The position numbers and the translations under genes were made by a program. A stretch of DNA of 12,566 nucleotides from Flavisolibacter sp. Lineage in GTDB: Bacteria > Bacteroidota > Bacteroidia > Chitinophagales > Chitinophagaceae. How positions within the stretch are numbered: position 1 is the stretch's first letter; each line of letters begins with the position of its first letter. Below are positions 1-7,309 of the stretch, piece by piece. Location: the NCBI GenBank assembly GCA_025936195.1, contig JAICTW010000014.1, forward strand, positions 1 to 12,566, in the 5' to 3' direction. Below the pieces are notes generated by a model that saw only the letters and a program-made list of their open reading frames with translations, was not told the origin of the DNA and ran no database searches.

Positions 1-45
1 GCTCTAAAAAAAGATGTCGAAAGTTTTTATACTTATTTTGAGTAA
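1..45 (+). CDS. C-terminal end of an unidentified protein (partial)
   Basis: Reading from base 1 in frame 1 gives ALKKDVESFYTYFE followed by TAA at 43-45. The composition looks like a real protein C-terminus, and a strong terminator begins four bases after the stop, which is where the end of a + strand gene is expected. The other two forward frames give less protein-like tails. Fourteen residues are too few to name a family. The rest of the gene lies left of the window. Confidence 0.6.
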   Translation, partial: ALKKDVESFYTYFE

Positions 46-48
46 AGA

Positions 49-78
49 AAAAACTCCGGCAAAACAGCCGGAGTTTTT
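49..78. terminator. Bidirectional intrinsic terminator
   Basis: A perfect 12-bp stem (49-60 with 67-78, core ACTCCGGC/GCCGGAGT) encloses the 6-base loop AAAACA. The A-run on the left becomes a U-run for minus-strand transcripts, and the T-run at 74-78 serves plus-strand transcripts. It sits four bases after the stop of the left-edge gene and 33 bases after the stop of the convergent PAP2 gene, so it probably ends both. Confidence 0.9.
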
Positions 79-106
79 CTTAATGTAAAGGTTTTATTTA
101 CTGGCG

Positions 107-127
107 ATTGATCATTGATCCTTGATG
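107..127. repeat. Short tandem repeat, 3 x 7 bp, across the PAP2 stop codon
   Basis: Three consecutive 7-mers are ATTGATC, ATTGATC and CTTGATG. On the minus strand they encode the last residues IKDQ of the PAP2 protein and its TGA stop (112-114). The repeat may have formed by slippage or be the edge of a dispersed intergenic repeat that now supplies the gene's end. Confidence 0.5.
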
Positions 128-795
128 CTATTCGAATCTTCTGACACATCTGTAAAAGCATCGGTTTTGAGTTCGGGTTGTTTTCTTTTTCGAAACCATT
201 CATAGATTAATAGTGACAAATATGAAGAAACAATTCCGATAAAAACTCCTGCCAAAACGTCCGTAACAAAATGCTGGGCCAGGTACACTCTTGAATAACC
301 CACAAAAAAAGCGATCAAAGGAAATACATATACCCAAACATTTCGTTTTACTATAAAGGCCAGTAATAATGCCAGTGTAAATGCTGTACTTGTATGTCCG
401 GAGGGAAAACTATGCGCACGGTTCATGTAATAACCGGGGATCACCCGTACTTTGTTTGCTAATACTACAATAGGCCTGAAGTCATTCCAAAAAACCACTC
501 TTTTAAAAAATTGTGTGAGTACGGTGCAAATGATCAATCCGGCTATAACTGCAATCAGGTAATCTCTTTTAAAAAGAAGAACATAAAGGAACAGCGGAAT
601 CCAGATGATTCCATCACCTAAGTAAGTCCAGAATCTAAAAACATAATCAAACGAAGAATCGTAGTGTTTATTAATTGCAAGAAAGGAATTCTCTTTTCCA
701 TAAACTAATAAAAACACAGCAATAACTAGGGCAAGCACTATCGAAAAAAGAACCGCACTTCTGAAATGACGATATTCTGTACTTTGCAGCACCAT
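112..795 (-). CDS. PAP2-family membrane phosphatase
   Basis: Integral-membrane acid phosphatase of the PAP2 superfamily, 227 aa from the ATG at 795. All three family motifs are visible: K98 with R107-P108, PSGH at 131-134, and SR at 168-169 with H175 and D179 (SRx5HxxxD). H134 and H175 are the expected catalytic histidines. Several hydrophobic segments flank the motifs, for example about 13-31, 58-75, 79-96, 136-148, 153-167 and 181-198, and a charged tail follows. Characterised relatives remove phosphate from undecaprenyl pyrophosphate, phosphatidylglycerol phosphate or lipid A; the substrate here cannot be told. The first motif has eight rather than the classical six residues between K and RP. 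A TTG at 828 would extend the frame, but it lies upstream of the likely promoter box at 813-820, so the ATG at 795 is preferred. The gene is divergent from the epimerase gene and ends at the shared terminator at 49-78. Confidence 0.9.
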   Translation of the reverse strand: MVLQSTEYRHFRSAVLFSIVLALVIAVFLLVYGKENSFLAINKHYDSSFDYVFRFWTYLGDGIIWIPLFLYVLLFKRDYLIAVIAGLIICTVLTQFFKRVVFWNDFRPIVVLANKVRVIPGYYMNRAHSFPSGHTSTAFTLALLLAFIVKRNVWVYVFPLIAFFVGYSRVYLAQHFVTDVLAGVFIGIVSSYLSLLIYEWFRKRKQPELKTDAFTDVSEDSNSIKDQ

Positions 796-812
796 TAGAT
801 TGTTTAAGTGCA

Positions 813-820
813 CAAAGATA
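813..820 (-). promoter_or_regulatory. Bacteroidota-type -7 box for the PAP2 gene
   Basis: On the minus strand this reads TATCTTTG, a perfect match to the Bacteroidota -7 consensus TAnnTTTG, ending 17 bases before the PAP2 ATG at 795. I do not see a clear -33 TTG at the usual spacing. The box lies only 15 bases from the epimerase ATG (836), so the epimerase promoter must overlap the PAP2 gene. Confidence 0.5.
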
Positions 821-835
821 AAAGGCAACGTAAAG

Positions 836-1822
836 ATGAGCGAGTATAAAAAACATTATTTGATAACAGGCGGAGCAGGATTTATAGGAAATCATTTGGT
901 AAGAGCTTTGTTGGACGATAAAGACCTGAGGATAACCATCGTTGACAATTTTGATCCCTTCTATTCACGGCAAATTAAATTGCTGAACACAAAGGACTTT
1001 GAAAAGCATCAGCAGATCCTATTGTTTGATAGAAACCTTGATGATCTTTCTGTTGCCGAGCTTCAAAAGATCGTGCCTCCAAAAGTGGATGTCAGTATTC
1101 ATTTGGCTGCGAAAGCAGGAGTGCGTCCCAGCATTAATGATCCCTTGGCTTATCAGCGAACCAATATTTTAGGAACACAGATGCTTTTGGATTTTGCAAG
1201 AGCAACAGGAGTGAAGCAATTTGTGTTTGCATCATCAAGCAGTGTGTATGGAGTGAATAAAAATTTCCCCTGGAAAGAAGATGAACAATTGCAACCCATC
1301 AGTCCTTATGCTATGACCAAGCTTTCAGGTGAAATGGCGGGACATGTATTCAGCAGATTGCATGGGATACGTTTTATTGCGCTTCGTTTTTTTACTGTGT
1401 ATGGTCCTTCCCAAAGACCTGATTTGGCCATTCACAAATTTGTAAAATCAATTTTAAAAGATGAGCCGATAGCTATGTATGGAGATGGATCAACAAGCAG
1501 GGATTATACTTATGTTGATGATATTGTGCAGGGAGTTCGCTCTGCCATCAATTATGATCAATCACTCTTTGAAATCATCAACCTCGGTAATCATTATGCC
1601 GCTTCATTAAAAGAACTGATTCAAAACATTGAAGATGTGGTGGGCAAAAAAGCAAAAATAAATCAGCAGCCGGAACAGCCCGGCGATGTTCCTGAAACCT
1701 TTGCAGATATTACCAAGGCAAAACGTTTGCTGAACTATCAGCCAACCACACAATTAAAAGATGGGTTAAAAAATTTTTATGATTGGTTTTTGAGGAATAA
1801 GGAAATCCTGATGCATAATTAG
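836..1822 (+). CDS. NAD-dependent epimerase/dehydratase, UDP-glucuronate 4-epimerase-like
   Basis: Extended short-chain dehydrogenase (SDR), 328 aa from the ATG at 836. The N-terminal Rossmann fold carries TGGAGFIG at 11-18 for NAD binding. The active site shows the serine cluster SSSS at 133-136 and Y158-x3-K162. RFFTVYGP at 184-191 and YGDGSTSRDYTYVDD at 215-229 are typical of nucleotide-sugar epimerases. The C-terminal QPGDVPETFAD and the early NFDPFYS resemble UDP-glucuronate 4-epimerases, which make UDP-galacturonate for surface polysaccharide, but UDP-glucose 4-epimerase or a dehydratase activity is possible. An upstream in-frame TTG at 800 would add 12 residues of unlikely composition, so the ATG directly before the Rossmann strand is chosen. 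The gene is divergent from the PAP2 gene and converges on the glycosyltransferase gene. Family assignment is firm; substrate is inferred. Confidence 0.9.
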   Translation: MSEYKKHYLITGGAGFIGNHLVRALLDDKDLRITIVDNFDPFYSRQIKLLNTKDFEKHQQILLFDRNLDDLSVAELQKIVPPKVDVSIHLAAKAGVRPSINDPLAYQRTNILGTQMLLDFARATGVKQFVFASSSSVYGVNKNFPWKEDEQLQPISPYAMTKLSGEMAGHVFSRLHGIRFIALRFFTVYGPSQRPDLAIHKFVKSILKDEPIAMYGDGSTSRDYTYVDDIVQGVRSAINYDQSLFEIINLGNHYAASLKELIQNIEDVVGKKAKINQQPEQPGDVPETFADITKAKRLLNYQPTTQLKDGLKNFYDWFLRNKEILMHN

Positions 1823-1899
1823 AGTTGGCAGTTTTCAGTTGGTGGTTCTTACCAACAGTAAAGCATCCTTTTATGAAAGTACTGCAAACTGCAAACTCT
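1821..1899. repeat. Imperfect inverted repeat between convergent genes
   Basis: Arms 1821-1839 and 1881-1899 are reverse complements at 17 of 19 positions. The arm motif is a near-tandem AGTTTGCAG unit. Inside lies a second small hairpin, GTTGGT at 1838-1843 with ACCAAC at 1851-1856. The arms start within the epimerase stop codon and end at the glycosyltransferase stop codon, so the element fills the whole convergent gap. It could act as a bidirectional transcription stop, or be a decayed dispersed repeat. Confidence 0.65.
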
Positions 1900-2864
1900 T
1901 ATACTGTTATTTCCAAAGTATCTTCCTGTTTTTCTTTCTGATAAACTTTTCTGACGTTGTAGGTTTTCTTTTGCTGCGATTCGAAATAAGTGCGTACAGC
2001 TATTTCGGCGAGAATACCAATGGTGATCAATTGAATACCTCCCAGTAATAAGATCAAACCAAGGATCAACAACGGTTTGCCCCAGATATCATGACCAAGA
2101 ATTTTCAGGATCAATAAATACAAATTGATCAACGCACCCAAACCAAAACTGATAAAACCGATCGTTCCAAAAAGGTGCATGGGCTTTTGTAAATATTTTC
2201 GGAAGAAAACCATCAATATCAAATCGGATAACACCCTGAATGTTCTTCCAATTCCGTATTTACTTTTTCCAAATTTTCTCGGATGATGTTTTACATCTAC
2301 CTGGGTAATTTTTGCCCCCTGCAGTTTCGCCAGTACAGGAATGAAGCGGTGCAGTTCTCCATATAATCCCAAATCTTCGGCGATTTCTTTTTTAAATACT
2401 TTTAAGGTGCAGCCGTAATCTCTAATGTAAACTCCCGTCATTTTTCTGATGATCGCATTGGCAATTTTGCTCGGAACTTTTCGAAGGAACATCCCATCTT
2501 TCCTGTTTTTTCTATTGCCGGCTACAACATCCCAGTCTTCTTTTTTTGCCAGTTCCAGCATGAAAGGAATATCAGTAGGATCGTTTTGCAGATCGCCATC
2601 AATCATGGCAATATATTTGGCATTGGCGTGATCGATGCCTGCAGTCATTGCCGTGCTTTGCCCGTAATTTTTTCTTAGCTCCACCAGTTTTGTTCGTTCA
2701 TCTGCATTTTCCAGAATTCTCTTTTTGGTAGCATCGGTGGAACCATCGTCCACCAACACAATTTCATAATCGTAATCGGTTAATGCATTTCTAACTGCTT
2801 CCAACAGAGGTTTAATATTGTCCTCTTCATTCATTACAGGAATAACAATAGATAACTCTTTCAT
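1899..2864 (-). CDS. Family 2 glycosyltransferase, polyprenyl-phosphate sugar transferase type (GtrB/DPM1-like)
   Basis: Membrane-anchored GT-A glycosyltransferase, 321 aa. The N-terminus MKELSIVIPVMNEEDN, the nucleotide-binding VDDGSTD at 38-44 and the metal-binding DGDLQ at 89-93 are classic GT2 features. Two long hydrophobic segments at about 230-252 and 264-287 are followed by a basic tail, the layout of GtrB, ArnC and bacterial DPM1-like enzymes, which load a sugar from a nucleotide donor onto polyprenyl phosphate at the inner face of the inner membrane. Donor and product cannot be read from sequence. A TTG at 2876 would add four residues, but it overlaps the likely promoter box, so the ATG at 2864 is chosen. 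The gene is separated from secA by a terminator and has its own promoter. Confidence 0.9.
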   Translation of the reverse strand: MKELSIVIPVMNEEDNIKPLLEAVRNALTDYDYEIVLVDDGSTDATKKRILENADERTKLVELRKNYGQSTAMTAGIDHANAKYIAMIDGDLQNDPTDIPFMLELAKKEDWDVVAGNRKNRKDGMFLRKVPSKIANAIIRKMTGVYIRDYGCTLKVFKKEIAEDLGLYGELHRFIPVLAKLQGAKITQVDVKHHPRKFGKSKYGIGRTFRVLSDLILMVFFRKYLQKPMHLFGTIGFISFGLGALINLYLLILKILGHDIWGKPLLILGLILLLGGIQLITIGILAEIAVRTYFESQQKKTYNVRKVYQKEKQEDTLEITV

Positions 2865-2873
2865 AAGAAGGCA

Positions 2874-2881
2874 CAAAAGTA
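2874..2881 (-). promoter_or_regulatory. Bacteroidota-type -7 box for the glycosyltransferase gene
   Basis: The minus strand reads TACTTTTG, a perfect TAnnTTTG match. Its last base is only nine bases before the ATG's first base at 2864, so the transcript would have a leader of only a few bases. A weak TTTC lies roughly at -33. The secA terminator just upstream supports a separate transcription start here. Confidence 0.5.
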
Positions 2882-2942
2882 CTGCGAAATGGAAGAGTAT
2901 GAAAGGAAGCAGTTGCTTAGAAATTGGTAAAACTATGGAAAC

Positions 2943-2970
2943 AAAAAAGCCTCAATTCAATTGAGGCTTT
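2943..2970 (-). terminator. Intrinsic terminator of secA
   Basis: A perfect 12-bp inverted repeat, AAAGCCTCAATT (2946-2957) and AATTGAGGCTTT (2959-2970), is followed on the minus strand by a run of six T (2948-2943). It lies 20 bases past the secA stop codon and is oriented for secA transcripts. It insulates secA from the glycosyltransferase gene downstream. Confidence 0.9.
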
Positions 2971-2990
2971 GAGGTATTTTAATTTCTTCT

Positions 2991-5900
2991 TTACGCTTCT
3001 TTACCGTGACAGTGTTTGTACTTCTTTCCACTTCCACAGGGGCAAGGATCATTGCGGCCAATCTTTGGTCCAACTTTCACCGGCTCCTGCTTTACTGCTA
3101 CATCTCCTGAAGGATCGTAATAATCTCTTTCATTAGCGCCATATTCTTGTCCTGCTGCATCTACTGCTTCTTTGTTTGCTCTCATCTTGCTCATGTCCGT
3201 TTTCTGCTGGCGGCCTTCACGCAAGTTGGGAGCCTGTTCTTCCTGCACCGGCAATTGTGCATGGCATAAGAAAGAAACAATTTCACGGTTCACGTCACTG
3301 CTCATTCGCTTGAACAAATTGTAGGCTTCCATTTTATAAATCACCAATGGATCTTTTTGCTCAAGGTAAGCAGTTTGCACACTTTGTTTCAGATCGTCCA
3401 TGGCACGCAAATGTTCTTTCCACGAATCATCAATAATAGCAAGCGTGATATTTCTTTCCATGGCATTGGATAATTCCTGTCCATTGGTTTGAACGGTTTT
3501 ATCCAGATTCACCAATACATTAATTCCTTTTCTTCCATCGCTGAAAGGCACTACTACATTTTCGATGTGCGAGCCTTGAGTGAGACGGATATTTTTGAAA
3601 ACAGGAACGGCTTGTTTGCTTACTTCTTCTTTGTGTCTTTCGTAATTGGCAATGGCTTCATTGTACAATTCATCTGTCAATGAATTCACATCTCTTTTCA
3701 AAAAGTCTTCCTCTTCAATTTTTGTATCCATTCCAAAGGTTACAATGCAGGCCAAACGGAAGCCCTGGTAATCCTCCTGCTCACGATAAGTGCTAACCAA
3801 TTCTTCTGCAGTAACCGAGAAAGCATTATCAATATCTAATGCCAGACGTTCGCCAAACAAAGCGTGGTTACGACGATCATACACAGCATTACGCTGCATG
3901 TTCATAACATCGTCATACTCCAATAAACGTTTACGAATACCGAAGTTGTTTTCTTCTACTTTTCTCTGCGCTCTTTCAATGGATTTGGTGATCATGCTGT
4001 GCTGAATCACTTCACCTTCTTTGTATCCGAATTTGTCCATCAATCCGGCAATGCGTTCGCTGCCGAACATGCGCATCAGGTCATCTTCCAGTGAAACATA
4101 GAACTGCGAAGTACCCGGATCACCTTGTCTTCCTGCACGGCCACGCAACTGCCTGTCCACACGGCGAGATTCGTGACGTTCCGTACCAATGATCGCCAAA
4201 CCTCCGGCTTCTTTCACGCCGGGTCCGAGTTTAATATCCGTACCACGGCCAGCCATGTTGGTGGCAATGGTTATGGCTCCGGCCAAACCTGCTTCGGCAA
4301 CAATCTGCGCTTCACGGGCATGTTGTTTTGCGTTCAATACATTGTGCAGAATTTTTTTGGCAGTAAGCATTCTGCTTAATAATTCACTCACTTCAACGGA
4401 AGTAGTACCTACAAGCACGGGGCGTCCTGCATTTTGCAGCGCTTCTATTTCGTCAATGACCGATTTGAATTTCTCCTTTCTTGTTTTGTAAACAAGGTCC
4501 TGATGATCTTTACGAATAACAGGAATGTTGGTTGGAATGGTTACAACATCCAGTTTATAAATGCTCCACAATTCCGCTGCTTCTGTTTCAGCCGTACCGG
4601 TCATACCGGCCAGCTTATGATACATACGGAAATAGTTTTGCAATGTAACCGTAGCATACGTTTGTGTAGCCGCTTCGATCTTTACGTTTTCTTTTGCTTC
4701 AATGGCCTGGTGCAAACCATCACTGTAACGACGGCCTTCGAGAATACGGCCTGTTTGTTCATCTACAATTTTTACGGCGCCATCTAATACCACATACTCA
4801 ATGTCTTTATCAAAAAGTGTGTAGGCTTTTAATAATTGCTGAACCGAGTGAATGCGATCTGCTTTTTGTGCATACTCATTTAAGATCGCTTCCTTCTGCT
4901 GCATTTTTTCTTCGGCAGGAGCATTGCTTTGTTCAATCTCTTCCAGCTTTACACCTATATCAGGAAGAATGAAGAATTCAGTATCTTCTCCTGCTTTGGT
5001 GATCATGCTGATACCCATATCGGTAAGATCAACCGATTTGTTTTTTTCATCTATGCGGAACAATAACTCTTCATCAACGATGTGCATGTTTCGTTCCTGG
5101 TCCTGCAGGTAATAGTTTTCTGCTTTCTGAAGTTTTACTTTATTACCAGGCTCACTTAAAAATTTGATCAGTGGTCCGTACTTTGGCAAACCGCGATAGG
5201 CTCTGAATAAAAGCAGGCCACCGCTTTTTGGATCATCATCACCTTCGGCAAATTTTTTCTTTGCTTCGTTTAAAAATCCACGAACGCTGCGTTCCTGTGC
5301 TTCTACCAATTGCTTAACACGGGGAACCAAAATATGATATTGCTGATCATCACCTTTTGGTACAGGACCGGAGATGATCAATGGCGTTCTGGCATCATCA
5401 ATTAATACGGAGTCCACCTCATCCACCATGGCGTAGTGATGTTTGCGTTGCACCATTTCTTCTGGCGAATGCACCATGTTATCACGCAGGTAATCGAAAC
5501 CAAATTCATTATTGGTTCCGTAAGTAATGTCGGCAGCATACGCATTGCGGCGTTCTTCACTATTGGGTTGATGTTTATCAATACAATCCACTCGCATTCC
5601 CAGCCATTCGAAAATAGGCCCGTTCCATTCGCTATCTCGACGGGCCAGGTAATCGTTCACAGTTACGATGTGAACACCTTCTCCAGCCAATGCGTTTAAG
5701 TAGGCGGGAAGAGTTGATACCAGCGTTTTACCTTCGCCGGTAGCCATCTCAGCAATTTTGCCAGAATGTAATACGGCGCCACCAATCAATTGTACATCGT
5801 AGTGAATCATGTTCCAGGTTACCTGTCCACCACCAGCCACCCATGTATTCTTGTAAATGGCTTTATCGCCTTCAATGCGGATGTGATTTTTAAATACACT

Positions 5901-6320
5901 GAAGTCTCTATCGAGTTGTGTGGCGGCAGAAACGAGCTCTGCGTTTTCCTTAAAGCGTCTTGCTGTTTCTTTAACTACTGCAAAAGCTTCGGGGAGAATT
6001 TCTTTTAATATTTCTTCAATAGCTTTGTCACGGTCTTTTTTCAACTTATCTACTTCCTGGTAAATGGTATCCTTTCCAACGAGATCATTAAAAGGAAGCT
6101 CCTCTGCTTTTTTATTGGTTTGACTGATGGTTTCATCAATTTCTTTTAAATGCTCTTTAATGCGGGCACGAAACTCCTGTGTTTTATTGCGAAGCTCGTC
6201 GTTGCTGAGTGAATGATATTCCTCGTAATATTGGTTAACTTCTTTAACAACAGGCAGGATGGTTTTCACATCTTTTTCCGATTTACTGCCGCCAAAAAAT
6301 TTTGAAAGAAAATTGGCCAT
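2991..6320 (-). CDS. secA: Preprotein translocase ATPase SecA
   Basis: ATP-driven motor that pushes unfolded preproteins through SecYEG at the inner membrane. The protein is 1109 aa, far longer than the ~900 aa of E. coli SecA but usual for Bacteroidota. Walker A is MATGEGKT (192-199, K198), Walker B/DEAD is VDEVDSVLIDDAR (299-311), and motif VI is QLRGRAGRQGD (724-734). HSGKIAEMATGEGKT and GTERHESRR are family-specific. The region at about 340-480 in NBD1 is expanded relative to E. coli. The helical scaffold and wing domains follow, then a variable linker, and the C-terminal zinc motif CPCGSGKKYKHCH with C1093, C1095, C1104 and H1105, used for SecB or ribosome contact. No frameshift or missing motif is seen. 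The ATG at 6320 precedes the normal N-terminus MANFLSKFFG. The gene is monocistronic with its own terminator and a possible ~145-base leader. Confidence 0.99.
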   Translation of the reverse strand: MANFLSKFFGGSKSEKDVKTILPVVKEVNQYYEEYHSLSNDELRNKTQEFRARIKEHLKEIDETISQTNKKAEELPFNDLVGKDTIYQEVDKLKKDRDKAIEEILKEILPEAFAVVKETARRFKENAELVSAATQLDRDFSVFKNHIRIEGDKAIYKNTWVAGGGQVTWNMIHYDVQLIGGAVLHSGKIAEMATGEGKTLVSTLPAYLNALAGEGVHIVTVNDYLARRDSEWNGPIFEWLGMRVDCIDKHQPNSEERRNAYAADITYGTNNEFGFDYLRDNMVHSPEEMVQRKHHYAMVDEVDSVLIDDARTPLIISGPVPKGDDQQYHILVPRVKQLVEAQERSVRGFLNEAKKKFAEGDDDPKSGGLLLFRAYRGLPKYGPLIKFLSEPGNKVKLQKAENYYLQDQERNMHIVDEELLFRIDEKNKSVDLTDMGISMITKAGEDTEFFILPDIGVKLEEIEQSNAPAEEKMQQKEAILNEYAQKADRIHSVQQLLKAYTLFDKDIEYVVLDGAVKIVDEQTGRILEGRRYSDGLHQAIEAKENVKIEAATQTYATVTLQNYFRMYHKLAGMTGTAETEAAELWSIYKLDVVTIPTNIPVIRKDHQDLVYKTRKEKFKSVIDEIEALQNAGRPVLVGTTSVEVSELLSRMLTAKKILHNVLNAKQHAREAQIVAEAGLAGAITIATNMAGRGTDIKLGPGVKEAGGLAIIGTERHESRRVDRQLRGRAGRQGDPGTSQFYVSLEDDLMRMFGSERIAGLMDKFGYKEGEVIQHSMITKSIERAQRKVEENNFGIRKRLLEYDDVMNMQRNAVYDRRNHALFGERLALDIDNAFSVTAEELVSTYREQEDYQGFRLACIVTFGMDTKIEEEDFLKRDVNSLTDELYNEAIANYERHKEEVSKQAVPVFKNIRLTQGSHIENVVVPFSDGRKGINVLVNLDKTVQTNGQELSNAMERNITLAIIDDSWKEHLRAMDDLKQSVQTAYLEQKDPLVIYKMEAYNLFKRMSSDVNREIVSFLCHAQLPVQEEQAPNLREGRQQKTDMSKMRANKEAVDAAGQEYGANERDYYDPSGDVAVKQEPVKVGPKIGRNDPCPCGSGKKYKHCHGKEA

Positions 6321-6468
6321 AAATGATAATGTCGTTTAATTAAATCTCAGGTAAAATTCAAAAATCCTCACTGTTGGTAAAGGGCTTTGAAGTTTGCTTT
6401 TCGAATTTGATTTTTTCTTCGTCAAAAAGGATGCTATAAACAATTAGAAGCCAATTTGACAGAGCCGT

Positions 6469-6476
6469 CAAAGATA
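6469..6476 (-). promoter_or_regulatory. Candidate -7 box for secA
   Basis: The minus strand reads TATCTTTG, the only perfect TAnnTTTG match on that strand in the 248-bp gap upstream of secA. No convincing -33 element is seen. If used, the secA mRNA would begin near 6464 and carry a leader of roughly 145 bases, much longer than those of the neighbouring genes. Confidence 0.35.
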
Positions 6477-6498
6477 AATTAAAATGCCGTGCTGTTTT

Positions 6499-6524
6499 GG
6501 CCTTGTTTTAAGCTTAACAAAGCC
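6499..6524. repeat. Palindromic hairpin in the secA/lipoprotein divergent gap
   Basis: GGCCTTGTT (6499-6507) and AACAAAGCC (6516-6524) are complementary at eight of nine positions around the centre TTAAGCTT. The element lies between the candidate secA promoter and the divergent lipoprotein gene. It could be an operator or only chance structure; no T-run follows, so it is not a convincing terminator. Confidence 0.4.
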
Positions 6525-6568
6525 AAAGGTTTTGACTTCTTTCTTTACTTTCGGGCAAATAGCATTTG

Positions 6569-7264
6569 ATGAATTTCAATAAGACAAGGGCAGTTGTTTT
6601 TTTCGCGATTATATTTCTGTGGATAGGATGCACAAACAGAGATCAGATCAATAAGCAGAAACAGGAGGATGCGCTTTATTTGGATTATACGGTTACTGCA
6701 GAGGAGAGTGATGAAAATGTTACCTGTGTATTCCAATTTAAAGAGGGTGATGCGGATGGAAAAGCAGTGAATATAACACCGGCAAAAGTGGAACTGGACG
6801 GACAGCCAATTGAATCGGACAGCGCCAAATTTTCAGGTTTTTATTACGAAGTGCAAAAGCCTGTTGACTCCTTTGCCGGCAAGCATACAATTGTTTATTC
6901 CACGGGTGATAAGGATTACAAAAATGAATTTGAATTTTTTCCTTTTACACTGGAGGAAGACTTGTCCGCACAAATTCAACGTAAACCATTTTCTATTCAA
7001 TTGAGGAATTTTCCTTCAAACCAAAAATCAGTGCGGTTATTATTGCTGGATACTGCTTTTGAAAGTACAGGCTTTAATGATCTTGTTCCGGTAATCGCCG
7101 GAAAAATAAATATTGCCGAAGCTGTTTTGAAAACCGTAAAGAATGGTCCTATCAATCTTGAACTTTATCTGGAACAGGAAATTCCACTGAAGCAGGTAAC
7201 CCAGGCAGGCGGAAAGTTGTCCATCACTTATGGACTGAGAAGAGAGTTTGAATTGGTGGATTGA
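6569..7264 (+). CDS. Hypothetical lipoprotein
   Basis: 231 aa from the ATG at 6569; a TTG three bases earlier is an alternative start. The N-terminus has basic residues (K5, R7), a hydrophobic stretch at about 8-20 and a cysteine at 21 in LWIGC, which fits a type II (lipoprotein) signal peptide, although tryptophan at -3 is not the ideal lipobox residue. The mature part is charged and rich in alternating hydrophobic residues, suggesting beta-sandwich structure, with two similar-looking halves of roughly 100 residues. I recognise no catalytic motif and no named family. It is divergent from secA, and the 2H-phosphoesterase ATG follows 45 bases after its stop, so the two are probably one transcription unit. 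A possible -7 box TACTTTCG at 6546-6553 has one mismatch. Confidence 0.8.
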   Translation: MNFNKTRAVVFFAIIFLWIGCTNRDQINKQKQEDALYLDYTVTAEESDENVTCVFQFKEGDADGKAVNITPAKVELDGQPIESDSAKFSGFYYEVQKPVDSFAGKHTIVYSTGDKDYKNEFEFFPFTLEEDLSAQIQRKPFSIQLRNFPSNQKSVRLLLLDTAFESTGFNDLVPVIAGKINIAEAVLKTVKNGPINLELYLEQEIPLKQVTQAGGKLSITYGLRREFELVD

Positions 7265-7309
7265 ATCGAAATGGTTTTCAGTTTCGTGTATAATCTTAAA
7301 CCTGATTTC

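Noticed and set aside
1839..2048. 69-residue plus-strand frame after the epimerase gene
   Set aside because: It starts in the inverted repeat and overlaps the glycosyltransferase C-terminus in antisense.
4125..5112. Several plus-strand open frames opposite secA
   Set aside because: All are antisense to conserved SecA domains and have no independent support.
7289..7294. TATAAT sequence just before the 2H phosphoesterase gene
   Set aside because: Bacteroidota primary sigma factor uses TAnnTTTG rather than TATAAT, and no matching -35 element is present; likely chance in AT-rich DNA.
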